From positions 2,638,873-2,694,223 of the forward strand of contig JAHNZQ020000172.1 in the NCBI GenBank assembly GCA_019155205.2: 55,351 nt of DNA, given 5' to 3'. This DNA comes from Gracilaria vermiculophylla. Taxonomy: Eukaryota > Rhodophyta > Florideophyceae > Gracilariales > Gracilariaceae. The translations under genes and the position numbers were made by a program. This document shows positions 1-8,923 of the stretch, in pieces (position 1 is the first letter of the stretch; the number at the start of each line of letters is the position of its first letter). Under the pieces are notes generated by a model that was given only the letters and a program-made list of their open reading frames with translations, ran no database searches and was not told the DNA's origin.

Positions 1-816
1 CGCCTTGGAAAAGAGCTTGTGCGAACGTTCCGCGCCTTAGTTTCAGAACTGCAAATGGGTCACACGGAATGGCCGGATCTTCTCCCGGTTATCCAGAGCG
101 CGTTGAACAACTCTCCCTCAGCAAGTCGCGGCAACATTGCTCCAATCACTGCCTTTTCAGGTATGGAATCGACACCACCGATATCAACTTTCCTGCGGAC
201 ATCAACAGTCACCTCAATCACAATGACGGCAGCACAAAGGGAACGCGTTTTGAACATTGCAGATCTCCAAACTAGATGCGCTGAGTTGCATCCTATGGTC
301 AACAACGTGCTGCAGCAGAACCGTCATAGCTCGCGAAATCGTGCTTCTCGAGGACAACTGGCGAACTTCAGTATTGGTGACTTTGTGTTGGTCGCCCGTG
401 AAGAGTTCTCTGCAGGTGCGAAGCTTGCACTTCGCTGGAGAGGACCTCGACGTGTCCTTCAGGCGCTCTCCGATTACGTCTACCAAGTTGAAGATCTCAG
501 GAACGGCACAGTGGAAAACAGACATGGAACTAGGCTCAAGTTTTATCATGACGCTTCTCTGGACACAGAAGCCATCATGTCGCATGTGCTCTCCTCTGAG
601 ACCAGCATGCCAGTTGCCAGAATGTTGAAACTAGTGTTGAAGAAGCAGGAATTGTTCGTTCTTGTACGTTGGAAAGGACTTCCAAACTCAAACGACACTC
701 TCGAGCCACTCTCTCGCATGTATGATGACGTTCCCAGACTGGTTCTTAAGCTACTGCGCCGAAAGAACAGCTCGCCAACCCTCGTGGCCAAAGCTCGGAA
801 AGAACTTGGTCTTTGA
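1..816 (+). CDS. Ty3/gypsy Pol, C-terminal part: integrase end plus chromodomain (5' truncated by window)
   Basis: The frame is already open at base 1 and runs 271 codons to TGA at 814-816, so the start lies outside the window. The first part reads as the end of an integrase core. Around 376-520 comes the small beta-barrel integrase C-terminal domain, with GDFVLVA and LRWRGPRRVL. Around 610-760 lies a chromodomain-like module with FVLVRWKGLP and a following acidic-aromatic helix. Chromodomain at the Pol C-terminus is the hallmark of chromoviruses, a Ty3/gypsy branch in which it steers integration toward chromatin marks. No stop or frameshift is visible in the part present, so this copy may be fairly young. 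PPT-like purines and an LTR start follow immediately. Confidence 0.9.
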   Translation, partial: RLGKELVRTFRALVSELQMGHTEWPDLLPVIQSALNNSPSASRGNIAPITAFSGMESTPPISTFLRTSTVTSITMTAAQRERVLNIADLQTRCAELHPMVNNVLQQNRHSSRNRASRGQLANFSIGDFVLVAREEFSAGAKLALRWRGPRRVLQALSDYVYQVEDLRNGTVENRHGTRLKFYHDASLDTEAIMSHVLSSETSMPVARMLKLVLKKQELFVLVRWKGLPNSNDTLEPLSRMYDDVPRLVLKLLRRKNSSPTLVAKARKELGL

Positions 817-826
817 GGAAAGGGAG
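817..826 (+). promoter_or_regulatory. polypurine tract of the gypsy element
   Basis: A ten-base all-purine run directly after the Pol stop codon and directly before the TG that opens the LTR. This is the expected site and composition of the plus-strand primer for reverse transcription. Confidence 0.6.
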
Positions 827-1073
827 TGTAGTGGATGCGTTACAACCACTTCGTTTAGAATCCTACACCCATTCAGTTTCAGCACTGCGACCCAGTGCGT
901 AGGTAGCAGCGCACACCTCATCTTGTAGATAGCACTCCAATCTAGGGTGTTTCCAGATAAGGAAACACCATCCCTCCTTTTAAGCCGACACTCTTCGGCC
1001 TCCTAAGTAAACTCGGAGGCGTCGAGCGTTGCACACTTGCACAAACCTTTGCGTCGCATCCGCGCACACTGCA
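827..1073 (+). repeat. 3' LTR of the gypsy element
   Basis: Begins TGTAGTGGATGCG just after the purine tract and can be ended at a CA at 1072-1073, after CGCATCCGCGCACACTG. The imperfect terminal inverted match (GGATGCG against CGCATCC) supports these limits and gives about 247 bp. The 5' LTR is outside the window, so pair identity and target duplication cannot be read. The right limit is the less certain one. Confidence 0.6.
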
Positions 1074-1183
1074 GAACAAAATTTTGAATCCGTCATATCA
1101 TCAAGGCTTTCAACGAATCTATAAAAGCAGAATTTTTTGTTATATAGCGTGCAATTGTGGTAAGGAAGGAAGCCAATGAATAA

Positions 1184-1774
1184 TCGAGCCGACTCGAGTA
1201 TGAAATGTTATACCATCATGGTGCACCAAGACACTTCGGCGCAGATCCTGAATTCATCAAGCCAGTACTAAGCAAGCTACTATCTTCACACGGTATCAAG
1301 ATCAGTATCAAGATTGAGGATCGACCGGCGAGATGTTTTTCAAAGAACAGTAAGGTAGAACGCATTAATGGGCTCTTGAAAAGCATAATCTCCCGTCTCG
1401 TGAAAGAAAACAGCATTGCTACACCCAGACTACTCCTTGCGTGTACATCCTTCTTGAGTAGTCTCTTCTATAGAAACTCCATCATAAGTGCATTTCAACT
1501 CACAAGAGGATACTCCCCATCGCTTCTCGGCATTTATTCAACAAGGGTCCCAGAAGAGCTGCTCCGGGCCCACAGACGTACCGCCGCGACGCGAGCTGTG
1601 CAAATAATCCTGAGAGCGTACAATAACCACTTAAGTCCTCCGCACTCCATCAAGCTTGGCACACACATTCGGGTATACTACAACACATCTAAACAGAAGG
1701 GGCGTGTAAGATTGGTCAAAGCCACAGATATAGATGTCAAGCCGTTCTATTTACAATGCAGAAGATCTAAGTGA
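1184..1774 (+). pseudogene. Ty1/copia integrase core fragment
   Basis: The frame is open from 1184, with the first ATG at 1205, and gives 190 residues to a TGA at 1772-1774. It shows the second half of a DDE integrase core: HGAPRHFGADPEF carries the second catalytic Asp, and SKVERING the catalytic Glu. The frame continues in register past the TGA into an acidic linker (1784-1930) and, after a TAG, into the pre-RT region. These two stops therefore look like point mutations in one former polyprotein. The N-terminal zinc-binding region and first Asp are absent. Confidence 0.85.
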
Positions 1775-1930
1775 GACTCACCAATGAGAGTAGCATACGA
1801 AAACTTAAGGCTTACACCGGAAGGCAATTTGGCGGAGGAATTGCAGAAAGGCATGTTACAAGAATTCCACGCAGTGGATACAGTTTCTCTAGCTATTGAA
1901 GAAGAGGATGAGGAGCGTACAGAAGCAGAG

Positions 1931-2579
1931 TAGATACTGCACGAAGTATTTTGTCCCGAAAATTCAACCGATGGAAATAATGCAGAGAGATTGGCAATAA
2001 TGGCTTTATCTTTCTCATTCTTCGCTACCACTGCTGTTGGCGATCCCCATAGAGATATTGGGCAGTCACTTGCCGAGGGCGCTTCTGTGGGCATTGCTTA
2101 TTTCAAGTCTGACGAACAACACGTGATGAATGAGATCTATAATGCAATTGGCAATGCCCAAGTCACACGTAAGAAGAAGGACTGTGATCTGCAGAGGATC
2201 TTGGACAAAGGCGTTGATGAGAAGATTGAGTATTTCTGGGAATGTGCCTATGCCGAAGCCCCTAAACCAACCGTGCCTCGCAATGCTTACGTGATTGGCT
2301 CACACAATGTTTATTACGTGAAAAGCGAAGAGAATAATCAAAAGCGTATTAGAGATAGGGTTTGTCTGCAGTATAATAGAGATAAGGAAAAAGGGAGTGT
2401 CCGAAAGGACTAAGCAAACGCACAGTTTGACATATTCCGTATCCTCCTCTCCATCTCTGCAATTTCGAAGTTTCGCTTGGGATGCATCGATATCAAAAGG
2501 TGCATATGTTCAGAGTGGACCTGTCAAGCGCGACCTCTATGTACGCCCACCACCCGAGTGGAGAGGTAAACTAGTGTGG
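1931..2579 (+). pseudogene. Ty1/copia linker and N-terminal half of reverse transcriptase
   Basis: In the same frame as the integrase piece, this codes for the pre-RT stretch with GSHNVYYVK and then, after a TAA and one frame change near 2490, the RT palm start DIKGAYVQSG and RDLYVRPPPEW. The Asp of DIKGAY is the first catalytic aspartate position of copia RTs. Homology stops abruptly at RGKLVW (2579), in the middle of a conserved block, and resumes at 3468 with KLVKLPYGISEAG, so the RT is physically interrupted here. Confidence 0.85.
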
Positions 2580-2581
2580 TG

Positions 2582-3460
2582 TAATGCCCGGCGACGGGAG
2601 AAAACCACCGAGACGTTCGGGATCTTCCTCTCACGAGGTAAACGCAGTAGCAGAGCCCTTCTAGGGATGACACGACTAGGTTGTAAGCCGAGGTCAGCCT
2701 TCACGAGTTGCGTAGGAAGGGGTAGCTGGCAAACCAAAGAAGCTCCGTCCACATGGTGTATTGTTCCAGGTAGGAGGCACGAGTCCAAACGGTGGCGCAC
2801 ACGACAATGAGTCGGTATGAGCCGCGGATAACGGGGCCTCCCCAAAAAGGGGAAACGGAAAAGGGAAAGCAATAGGGAAGTGAGGAAAAAAGGGGCGAGT
2901 CACAAGAGTGACTCGATGGGTATCGGCAGGGCCGGAGGAAACCGTATACACGGCAAAACGACAACTGTGAGTGGACTGGTATCCCAGAAATGGGTTCTTT
3001 TAGGCGAGCAAGGGTGTTGAACAAACTGTGTGCAACGGGGTACCTCTCCGTGGTGAAGTCAAGTACCGCCGAAGGTATGAATGTTCATAGCCAAGTTCTT
3101 GATTAGACACCCTTCCTTTTTGGGGAAGATTCTAAGCAGGAACACCCTTGTTGGGGGAGTTTACTGAGGTGCAGTGGCGGTTGCCGATGCACTAATTACA
3201 AAAGACTACCCAGTGTCATAAATAAATAAATAAATAGAATATTTCTAACAATGTACCCACTACAGAACCATCACCCGTGTGACAAGTGAGCAAGCCGTTG
3301 CCACGGCGCATTCCGGCTATGCCGTGCACCACGTGTATGCCCACTGTCGCCGCATTGCTCCTGTTCATAACAGCGTAGTAAGTTCCATCCCCGATATATC
3401 GGAAATTATGAACCAGTGCCTGGAATCCCCCTTGAGATGGACGTGCACTACAACGAGGTA
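2582..3460. mobile_element. 879-bp insertion inside copia RT, bracketed by TGTGGTG
   Basis: Copia RT homology ends at 2579 and resumes at 3468. The heptamer TGTGGTG stands at 2575-2581 and again at 3461-3467, as expected for a target-site duplication. No protein family is recognisable inside and no clear terminal inverted repeat was found at the two ends. At 3220-3238 there are about four TAAA units, a tail typical of some non-LTR retroposons, so the insert may be composite: a tailed retroposon (2582-3240) plus another 220 bp. Confidence 0.6.
3220..3238 (+). repeat. TAAA tandem tail
   Basis: About four tandem ATAA/TAAA units, directly after unique sequence ending in ACCCAGTGTC. Such tails mark 3' ends of several non-LTR and SINE-like retroposons. 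No matching duplication was found at a possible 5' end. Confidence 0.6.
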
Positions 3461-4140
3461 TGTGGTGAAAGCTGGTCAAGCTTCCATACGGGATCAGCGA
3501 GGCCGGCCGGCAGTGGGCTACCAAGAAAGAGATCTGGCTTTTGACAGAAGCGAATTTCGACCGAGCATTCGGTGTCAGGCAACTCTACATCCAGCGACAA
3601 AGGAATGAAGCGATCAAGATACTACCCGCAAAACTTACAAATGATCCCTTACTGTCCTGCTCCGTGCAAAATATGCAAGCATTCACAGCTGAGATTGGAT
3701 CGCGGTTCAGGATCAGTAAACCCATTCTTGACGACGAAATCAAGTTCTATGGTTGTAGGATCATACAGACTGAGCTGTACACGATACAGTTATCTATGAA
3801 AGATTATCTGCACAGCATTAAGCCCATTAATGTCCGCTGAGCAAGAAGGGTAATGCGTCAAGATAGGGCACAATGACAGGAGACTGGATCATAACGCACC
3901 ATGGCAGGAGGACTTACATGGCTTGGATATGGAGCGCTTCCTCAAGCGGCATACTTTGAATTCATCATGCAGCAGAGGACTCCACAGCTCACAGTGGGTA
4001 CCATGCTTATGTCCAATAGAACACTATCTGAACTCAGGAACCAGCGTCCTGTGATTACCTTTCAACACCCACCTGGTACAGTCAACTGTGCTGAAGTCGT
4101 TTCACTTTCCGATGCCTTCTTCAACCTCTCCGCTCATTAG
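3461..4140 (+). pseudogene. Ty1/copia reverse transcriptase, C-terminal half and connection
   Basis: From 3468 the copia RT resumes: KLPYGISEAGRQWA, then in the frame of 3541-3840 a stretch with ANFDRAFGV and SRFRISKPILDDEIKFYGC. From 3901 to 4140 the next conserved block follows, with LGYGALPQAAYF and EVVSLSDAFFNLSAH. The YVDD-type active-site box cannot be recognised at its expected place, where LTNDPLLSCSV stands; this fits decay. Stops at 3838-3840 and 4138-4140 break the frame. Confidence 0.8.
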
Positions 4141-4620
4141 CAATATGGACAGACCGGACTCATCACCAGTATTCGATAGAGAACTATAGAAGGGGACGCG
4201 ACGACTTATCACTCAGTCGACTGGACCAGTTGGAAACAGATGAGAGTTTCGCATTCTTCTCATGGAGCTGTGATTATTGCCTGCACAGACGCAGATAACA
4301 GAGGATTCAATATCAACGGCATATTGGAATCAATGTTTCCAGCAAGTGGGTTTAAGCACGTTCTCAACCTCGACTCTAAGGGTTTCTTTGACACTGTCAC
4401 TACACTACACGAAGGAAAGGATTACAGACTTCGAAAGACTGTTCAGCGAAGTCGAGATTGATTTGAAGCGTAAGGTCTCGACAGTTTGCGTAGGATTTAG
4501 GGCAAGGGTAATATCGCTGATACGCATACCAAACATAACCAGTTGTCTCAACTCGTGCTTAACCGTATCCCTGCAACGGGGTCCCTCTTGTTCCCAGATG
4601 ATATGTCGTTTTGTTTTAAT
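4141..4620 (+). pseudogene. Ty1/copia RNase H remnant
   Basis: Around 4200-4460 the frame reads HSVDWTSWKQMRVSHSSHGA, then ACTDADNRGF and DSKGFFDTVTTLHEGKDYRLR, a copia RNase H pattern (acidic residues with the SHSS.GAEI-like block). The Glu expected in that block is replaced (GAVII). After TGA at 4459 the signal continues in another frame to about 4600, including a GNIADTHTKHN-like end that normally precedes the polyprotein stop. Confidence 0.75.
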
Positions 4621-4649
4621 AGTTTCACTTATTATTAGTTGCAGCAAGA

Positions 4650-5381
4650 GCTTACTGCAAATGGGGGGTATATAAAATTAAGAGCAAAGCAGAGGATTAG
4701 CTACTACTCTATGTACTTAAATTGGTTGCAAACCACACAGACTTGAATTGCAAGAGTTCGAGCGAGCTATAGCGTACAATTCTCAACTCTATGACGCCCG
4801 ACAGGGCCCATGTGACGCCAGTCAGCGTCCATGCGAACGAGCACGAGCACAACGATAAATTGGTTTAGCCTCAGGCCCACCGTACCTCTAGACCCCGATA
4901 TCAGGGCAATGTTATCCTGGCGTGGCAGGAGCGAAGCATCCAGCGTAATAGAATGGTTGTCTGGACCCACGACAGCATCGTGCGGACAGTCCCGCTCCAA
5001 CAAGCAGGACGAGCACCACAGCGCCGCTGCAGGAGTGAGTAGCATCCGCTGATTCTGCCGGTTTACTGAAGCAAGTCGGTCAATTCTTGCCCGTGTGTGG
5101 GGACGGAGACCGGAACAATTTAGCATGGCGAAAGGGTTACTGCCCCTCGACTGCATTGCTAATGGAGCGAAATCGTCCGTAAAAGTCGCTGCCCTTGTGT
5201 GCGCTACCCTTCCGTGGCTTTGGTACTCTGAATCTTCGGACAGTGACCGTTCCATTACCGGTGCATACGTACCCATGATGGGATGCTGGACCGTTGCAGC
5301 CGGTGGTTTCGCATGAGGAGGAGGTGATGTAATGCCACGCCCGCTTATGCAGTCTACCGACCCTGTCGTCACATACGTCGC
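4650..5381. other. unassigned stretch between copia remnant and LTR-like repeat
   Basis: Both strands were read. Open frames of 73 to 201 codons exist, but none shows a family signature. A TATATAAAATTAA box stands at about 4669. No LTR of the copia element could be defined. The hexamer ACGTCG at 5375-5380 recurs at 8551-8556 just beyond the far end of the next element. Confidence 0.5.
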
Positions 5382-6002
5382 TGGTCGTCGCTAGTCAATT
5401 TTATAATTTATCTAGTAATTTTTCCCGACTGTATAAGTACAGTAGCTACCGCTGCTGTGCGAAAAATAAACCTCCGCTAAGGAGGACTTCGGCTCTGATA
5501 GCACCTTTTTGCGGACGGCACCAGACCCTCACCGGGTGCTCCCACCGCAGAGATGGACAGTCATCCTCCCTCTTTTGCCGAGGACATTACTATCGTGGTT
5601 GCGGACATTTTCCTGTTGTTTTTCTTTCGTTTCCTTTGCTTCTACCGTCGCACGGTCCGTATATATTCTTCCTACTTGGAAGCTTGCTGTCCTTTATTTT
5701 TGGGATGTCATTTACCGCCTTTCGAATCTGCGCCCAGTGTCGCGGCTCGGATTATTTCTTTCTTTTCATGTCTACGGTAACTACAAACATTTCCGCACGT
5801 AGACTCGTGGTCACCCCGAGCAGTACCAATGGCTGATTCGCCCACTCGACCCCCGTCTGCAGGGGAGGTACAGGACGTACCACAGTTACGCCCGGAATCG
5901 CGCTGGCCCCCATCGGGGAGGGTTCTGCCACCAAGCTACCCTCACCGGGAGCAAGATCCGAACACATTGAGTGTCTATCAGATTCTGGCGGTTTGTACCA
6001 CA
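5382..6002 (+). repeat. left LTR-like direct repeat
   Basis: 621 bp starting TGGTCGTCG and ending TTTGTACCACA. It is clearly but imperfectly repeated at 7931-8548, by eye about three quarters identical. It contains CCCGACTGTATAAGTACAGT, in which a TATA-like core lies between inverted hexamers ACTGTA and TACAGT, then an AATAAA at about 5465. This fits a promoter and a polyadenylation signal as found in LTRs read on the + strand. Confidence 0.85.
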
Positions 6003-6009
6003 TTGACTC

Positions 6010-7130
6010 TTGGCCGCTGGCAGCGCATCCAGAATGGCTTCAATCGAAAACTACAACTTTATGGAGGTACGCCCCATGCGGCAACGCCTGGGTCGTGAGC
6101 TGCTGACTCGACCCTTACCCGTAGCGAGGCTCTTGGAGCTTGGAATAGAACCCTGCCGTTCTCTGTTCATTCGGCGTGATTTTAGAGCATTGCTCCGCAG
6201 CACGAGGGCGGTTTATATCGTTTGTTTCAATGTTAACGGGTGCTCAACTGAGGACACCCTTTCTCTTGCGAGGTACAAGCCCCTGCACCTGGGTCGCGCT
6301 ACTGGTTTACATCAGCTGACAGAAAAGTCTTTCAAACGTCAACAGAGAGTACTTTCTGTGGAGCGGCTGTGCATTGTGCTCGGTCGGCTATCCTTGCCTT
6401 CGCGCTGGCCTGACCTAGAAAACCTGAATGGACGGACCAGCTCAGCACTGTGCGACATCTTCTACGAGATCATCGAGCTGATGATGGAGCGATGGAGTGG
6501 TGCTTTGTGCCTGTGGAGGGGGAATTTGATGCAAGAGTGGGCGGTAATGTACGCAAAAGCTGTTCTTGACAGGGACAGGGCGCTTGACAATTGCGTAGGC
6601 TTTATCGCCGGCACAGGAATTTTTATCACGTGACCTGGGCATGCAATGCAGCAGACTGTGTACAATGGACACAAGGGCAAGCAAATGCTAAACTTTCGGT
6701 CCGTGGTGACGCCAGATAGGCTCCGTTTTCACCTGGCCGGACCCATGGAGTGAAGGTGGCACGATAGCACGCTCTTCTGAGAATCGGGAATGGATGACAT
6801 GTTGGATTAAGGCCTGACTGTAAGAGGTGTACAGTACTTTCTGTTCAGCAACAAGGCCTACATGTTTGACCATGAATGTAAGTGGTGTTCCCAGCCGTTG
6901 CAGCCGGCATTCAGAACAAGGAAGAAGAGGCTGATAACATGGAGATGGCAAGCGTCCGAGTGTCAGTCGAATGGGGGTACTAGGAAGTAAAGAGGGTCTT
7001 CTCCATTCTCGACTTCGCGCGATAAACTCAAGATCAACGAGGAATCTATTGGTACTGTCCACACGGCTGCTATATTCCTGTGGAAAATTTGTTGTTGCTT
7101 GTATGGTGGCCAAACAGCGACATTCTTCTA
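6010..7130 (+). pseudogene. PIF/Harbinger-type (DDE_4) transposase, broken by stops
   Basis: An open frame at 6010-6633 (207 codons) shows the conserved N-terminal block with LCIVLGRLSLPSRWPDL and a helix-rich stretch, then DNCVGFIAGT, the block that carries the first catalytic Asp in this family, where FIDGT is usual. Here the Asp of that box is Ala. The same frame continues beyond the TGA at 6631 with QTVYNGHK and FHLAGPME, and after TGA at 6751 with WHDST, all family blocks. Further stops stand at 6778 and 6808. A later frame reads SECQSNG near 6960, where the family has its third acidic residue in a VEW box. DDE transposases of this type cut and paste DNA, usually with a Myb-like partner. 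This copy is dead. Confidence 0.8.
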
Positions 7131-7399
7131 CCGCCTGCCTCCCCGTCTCGAGAGCTATCGGTCTTTCAGCGCATCGTAAAGAAGATTCTGAAGAGACGCA
7201 TACGTGGCCAATTCGCAAGGACTCTGAGGTGGTGCGCAAGAGAATGTCATTCGGCAGCAGCAGTGGCAGATGCTGCGGCAAGCGATTGGGCGCATGCTCA
7301 CCGAGCATCGGCTTTCTTGCCTCGGTCAGCAAAGGCAGCGATAGAGACTCATAACTTCTTCATATCTTCCAACCCACCCACTTTTTTCAGTTATTACTG

Positions 7400-7690
7400 A
7401 CACTACGCACGAGCTCCACGATCGGCGCAAGGGTCTGCGTGCGCTACTCCCGATCGGCCATTGATGCAGCTGTGGAATCTGTGTAAGCCTTGGCAGGAGC
7501 AACTTCTGCGGGCGCGTCTCGCTGGCTTCTTGCCGCATCTTTGTCCAACTCGTGCTAGAAGCAGCGCTGATCAAGGTCCAAGAGCTTCTCCGGAGGGGCA
7601 CATTTACGCCATTCAACGTCACGGCGTTCGGTGACGTCGCGCTTGATGAGGTCGATAAAAGCGTTGTTCTTTTCATCCTCTACATTATCA
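7400..7690 (-). pseudogene. short charged helical frame, possible second ORF of the Harbinger-like element
   Basis: On the minus strand a frame with one internal stop encodes a highly charged stretch (FIDLIKRDVTERRDVEW, then LLDLDQRCF, HELDKDAARSQRDAPAE) that looks like a coiled coil. Harbinger elements often carry a second gene for a Myb/SANT-like DNA-binding helper oriented differently from the transposase. Position and composition fit that role, but no Myb motif is visible, so this is inference. Confidence 0.3.
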
Positions 7691-7930
7691 CGACGTGTAG
7701 TGCAACGCTTGCTTGTGTGGTCTATGGACCATGTCGTCCAACACGACTTGGGAATTTATCTCGGCCTCACCACCGGTTGGTGTGCTGCAGTAGATTTTTG
7801 GGCCGATTCTCGGGATGTCTCTATGAAGGGTTGAATTGGCAACACTCCTGTACCAACCTTGAGCGGCGCCCAGATGCGCCGTGGCTAGCAAGCAAATAGC
7901 AGACACGTGGACGGACCCTCCCAGCAATTC

Positions 7931-8548
7931 TGGTTATGGCTAGTTAATTTTGTGATTTATTTAGTAATTTTTTCCCGACTGTATAAGTACAGTAGCTACC
8001 GCTACTGTGCGGACGATAAACGTCCGCCAAGAAGGATCTCGGCTCTGACCTCACCGCTTTGCGGACGGTTCCAGGCCCTCACCAGGTGCTTCCGTCACAG
8101 ACAAGGACGGTCATCCTACCTATGTCGCTGAGGATAATCCTACCGTGGTTGCGGACGTCTTCTGTCTTTCTTTTTGTTGTTTTTCCCGTTAACCTACCGT
8201 CGTACGGTTTATATTTTCCGTCCTGTTAGCAGGTTTTTCAACGGTTTGTGGGATACTATCTACTCGACTCTCGAGTTTGCGCCCCGTATCGCGGCTTGAG
8301 TCGCTGTTCTAGTTTCCTTTTACCGTTTGCTCGGAACCTCCCGCTCGAGGACTCGCGTTTATTCCGACTGGCACGTCTGGCGGATGCGTCCACTCGACCC
8401 TCGTCTGTTAAGGAGGTACCGGACGTTCCGAAGTTATGCCCGGCATTGCGCGCGTCCCCACAGAGAAGTTCTGCCACATAGCTAGCCTCATCGGGAGCAA
8501 GGTCCAAACACCTTGGGTGTCTGTACACCCAGAGCGGTTTGCACCACA
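7931..8548 (+). repeat. right LTR-like direct repeat
   Basis: 618 bp starting TGGTTATGG and ending TTTGCACCACA, the partner of 5382-6002. The TATA-like palindrome ACTGTATAAGTACAGT is unchanged although flanking bases have diverged. The AATAAA of the left copy is CGATAAAC here. Confidence 0.85.
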
Positions 8549-8626
8549 CGACGTCGTCGACGCTTTGCCAACGCTGAAATTCCGTTGCCCTCCAACTAGT
8601 CCTCTACGTCAAGGGCGCCCATGTTC

Positions 8627-8923
8627 TTATCGAGGGCCTTCTTGTCCCGACGAATGCGGCATGAGAGAAACATCTCGAGTGGCCGTCCCAGCACGAGAGA
8701 GCTCATCTTCGACCGTACTCTTCTTCTCCTTCGCTTTCGTTGCTGCCACGTGTTCGTCACTCATGGCCGAGGCGGCATCCTGTAAGAGATTTTGCAGCTC
8801 GTCTTGCACCTCCATCGTGCCCAACTGCTTGGCTAGGGCTGCGTCGTTCTTTTTAAAACGCTCCGTCAGCAGCAAAAACGGGTCCTTGATGTGCTTGCTG
8901 TTTGTCGAAGCCCGGTGCTCCAA
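8627..8923 (-). CDS. small helical hypothetical protein just outside the right LTR-like repeat
   Basis: 98 codons, rich in Lys, Glu, Asp and Ala, predicted helical: DPFLLLTERFKKNDAAL, then VQDELQNLLQDAAS and ATKAKEKKSTVEDELS. There is no hydrophobic segment and no known motif. It could be the tail of another mobile-element helper protein truncated by the repeat, since it is similar in style to the minus-strand frame at 7400-7690, but the two cannot be aligned convincingly by eye. The frame could also be chance. Confidence 0.3.
   Translation of the reverse strand: MEHRASTNSKHIKDPFLLLTERFKKNDAALAKQLGTMEVQDELQNLLQDAASAMSDEHVAATKAKEKKSTVEDELSRAGTATRDVSLMPHSSGQEGPR

Larger units (their letters stand above)
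1074..4650 (+). mobile_element. decayed Ty1/copia retrotransposon, 5' truncated, carrying an internal insertion
   Basis: The parts occur in the Ty1/copia order integrase, reverse transcriptase, RNase H, which separates it from Ty3/gypsy, where integrase is last. The reading frame is broken by stops (TGA 1772, a TAG near 1931, a TAA just after 2410) and several frameshifts, so the copy is dead. Its 5' part is missing where the gypsy LTR ends, which suggests that the gypsy element inserted into it or that a deletion joined them. No 3' LTR could be defined after RNase H. An unrelated 879-bp piece sits in the RT. Confidence 0.85.
5382..8548 (+). mobile_element. element with 620-bp LTR-like direct repeats around a Harbinger-type transposase
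   Basis: Two diverged direct repeats (5382-6002 and 7931-8548), both beginning TGG and ending CCACA, enclose 1.9 kb whose only recognised content is a PIF/Harbinger (DDE_4-like) transposase pseudogene on + and a possible small helical frame on -. Direct long repeats are an LTR retrotransposon feature, whereas Harbinger elements normally have short inverted repeats. No gag or pol is visible. A primer-binding site and a purine tract are not evident at the inner edges. No perfect target duplication is seen, although ACGTCG lies close to both outer edges. Whether this is one element or an LTR pair invaded by a transposon is open. Confidence 0.6.

Noticed and set aside
4767..5372. 201-codon minus frame left of the LTR-like repeat
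   Set aside because: No motif, no membrane segment, and no continuation; plausible chance frame in moderately GC sequence.
6688..7332. 214-codon minus frame inside the Harbinger-like element
   Set aside because: Opposite to clear transposase blocks on the + strand.
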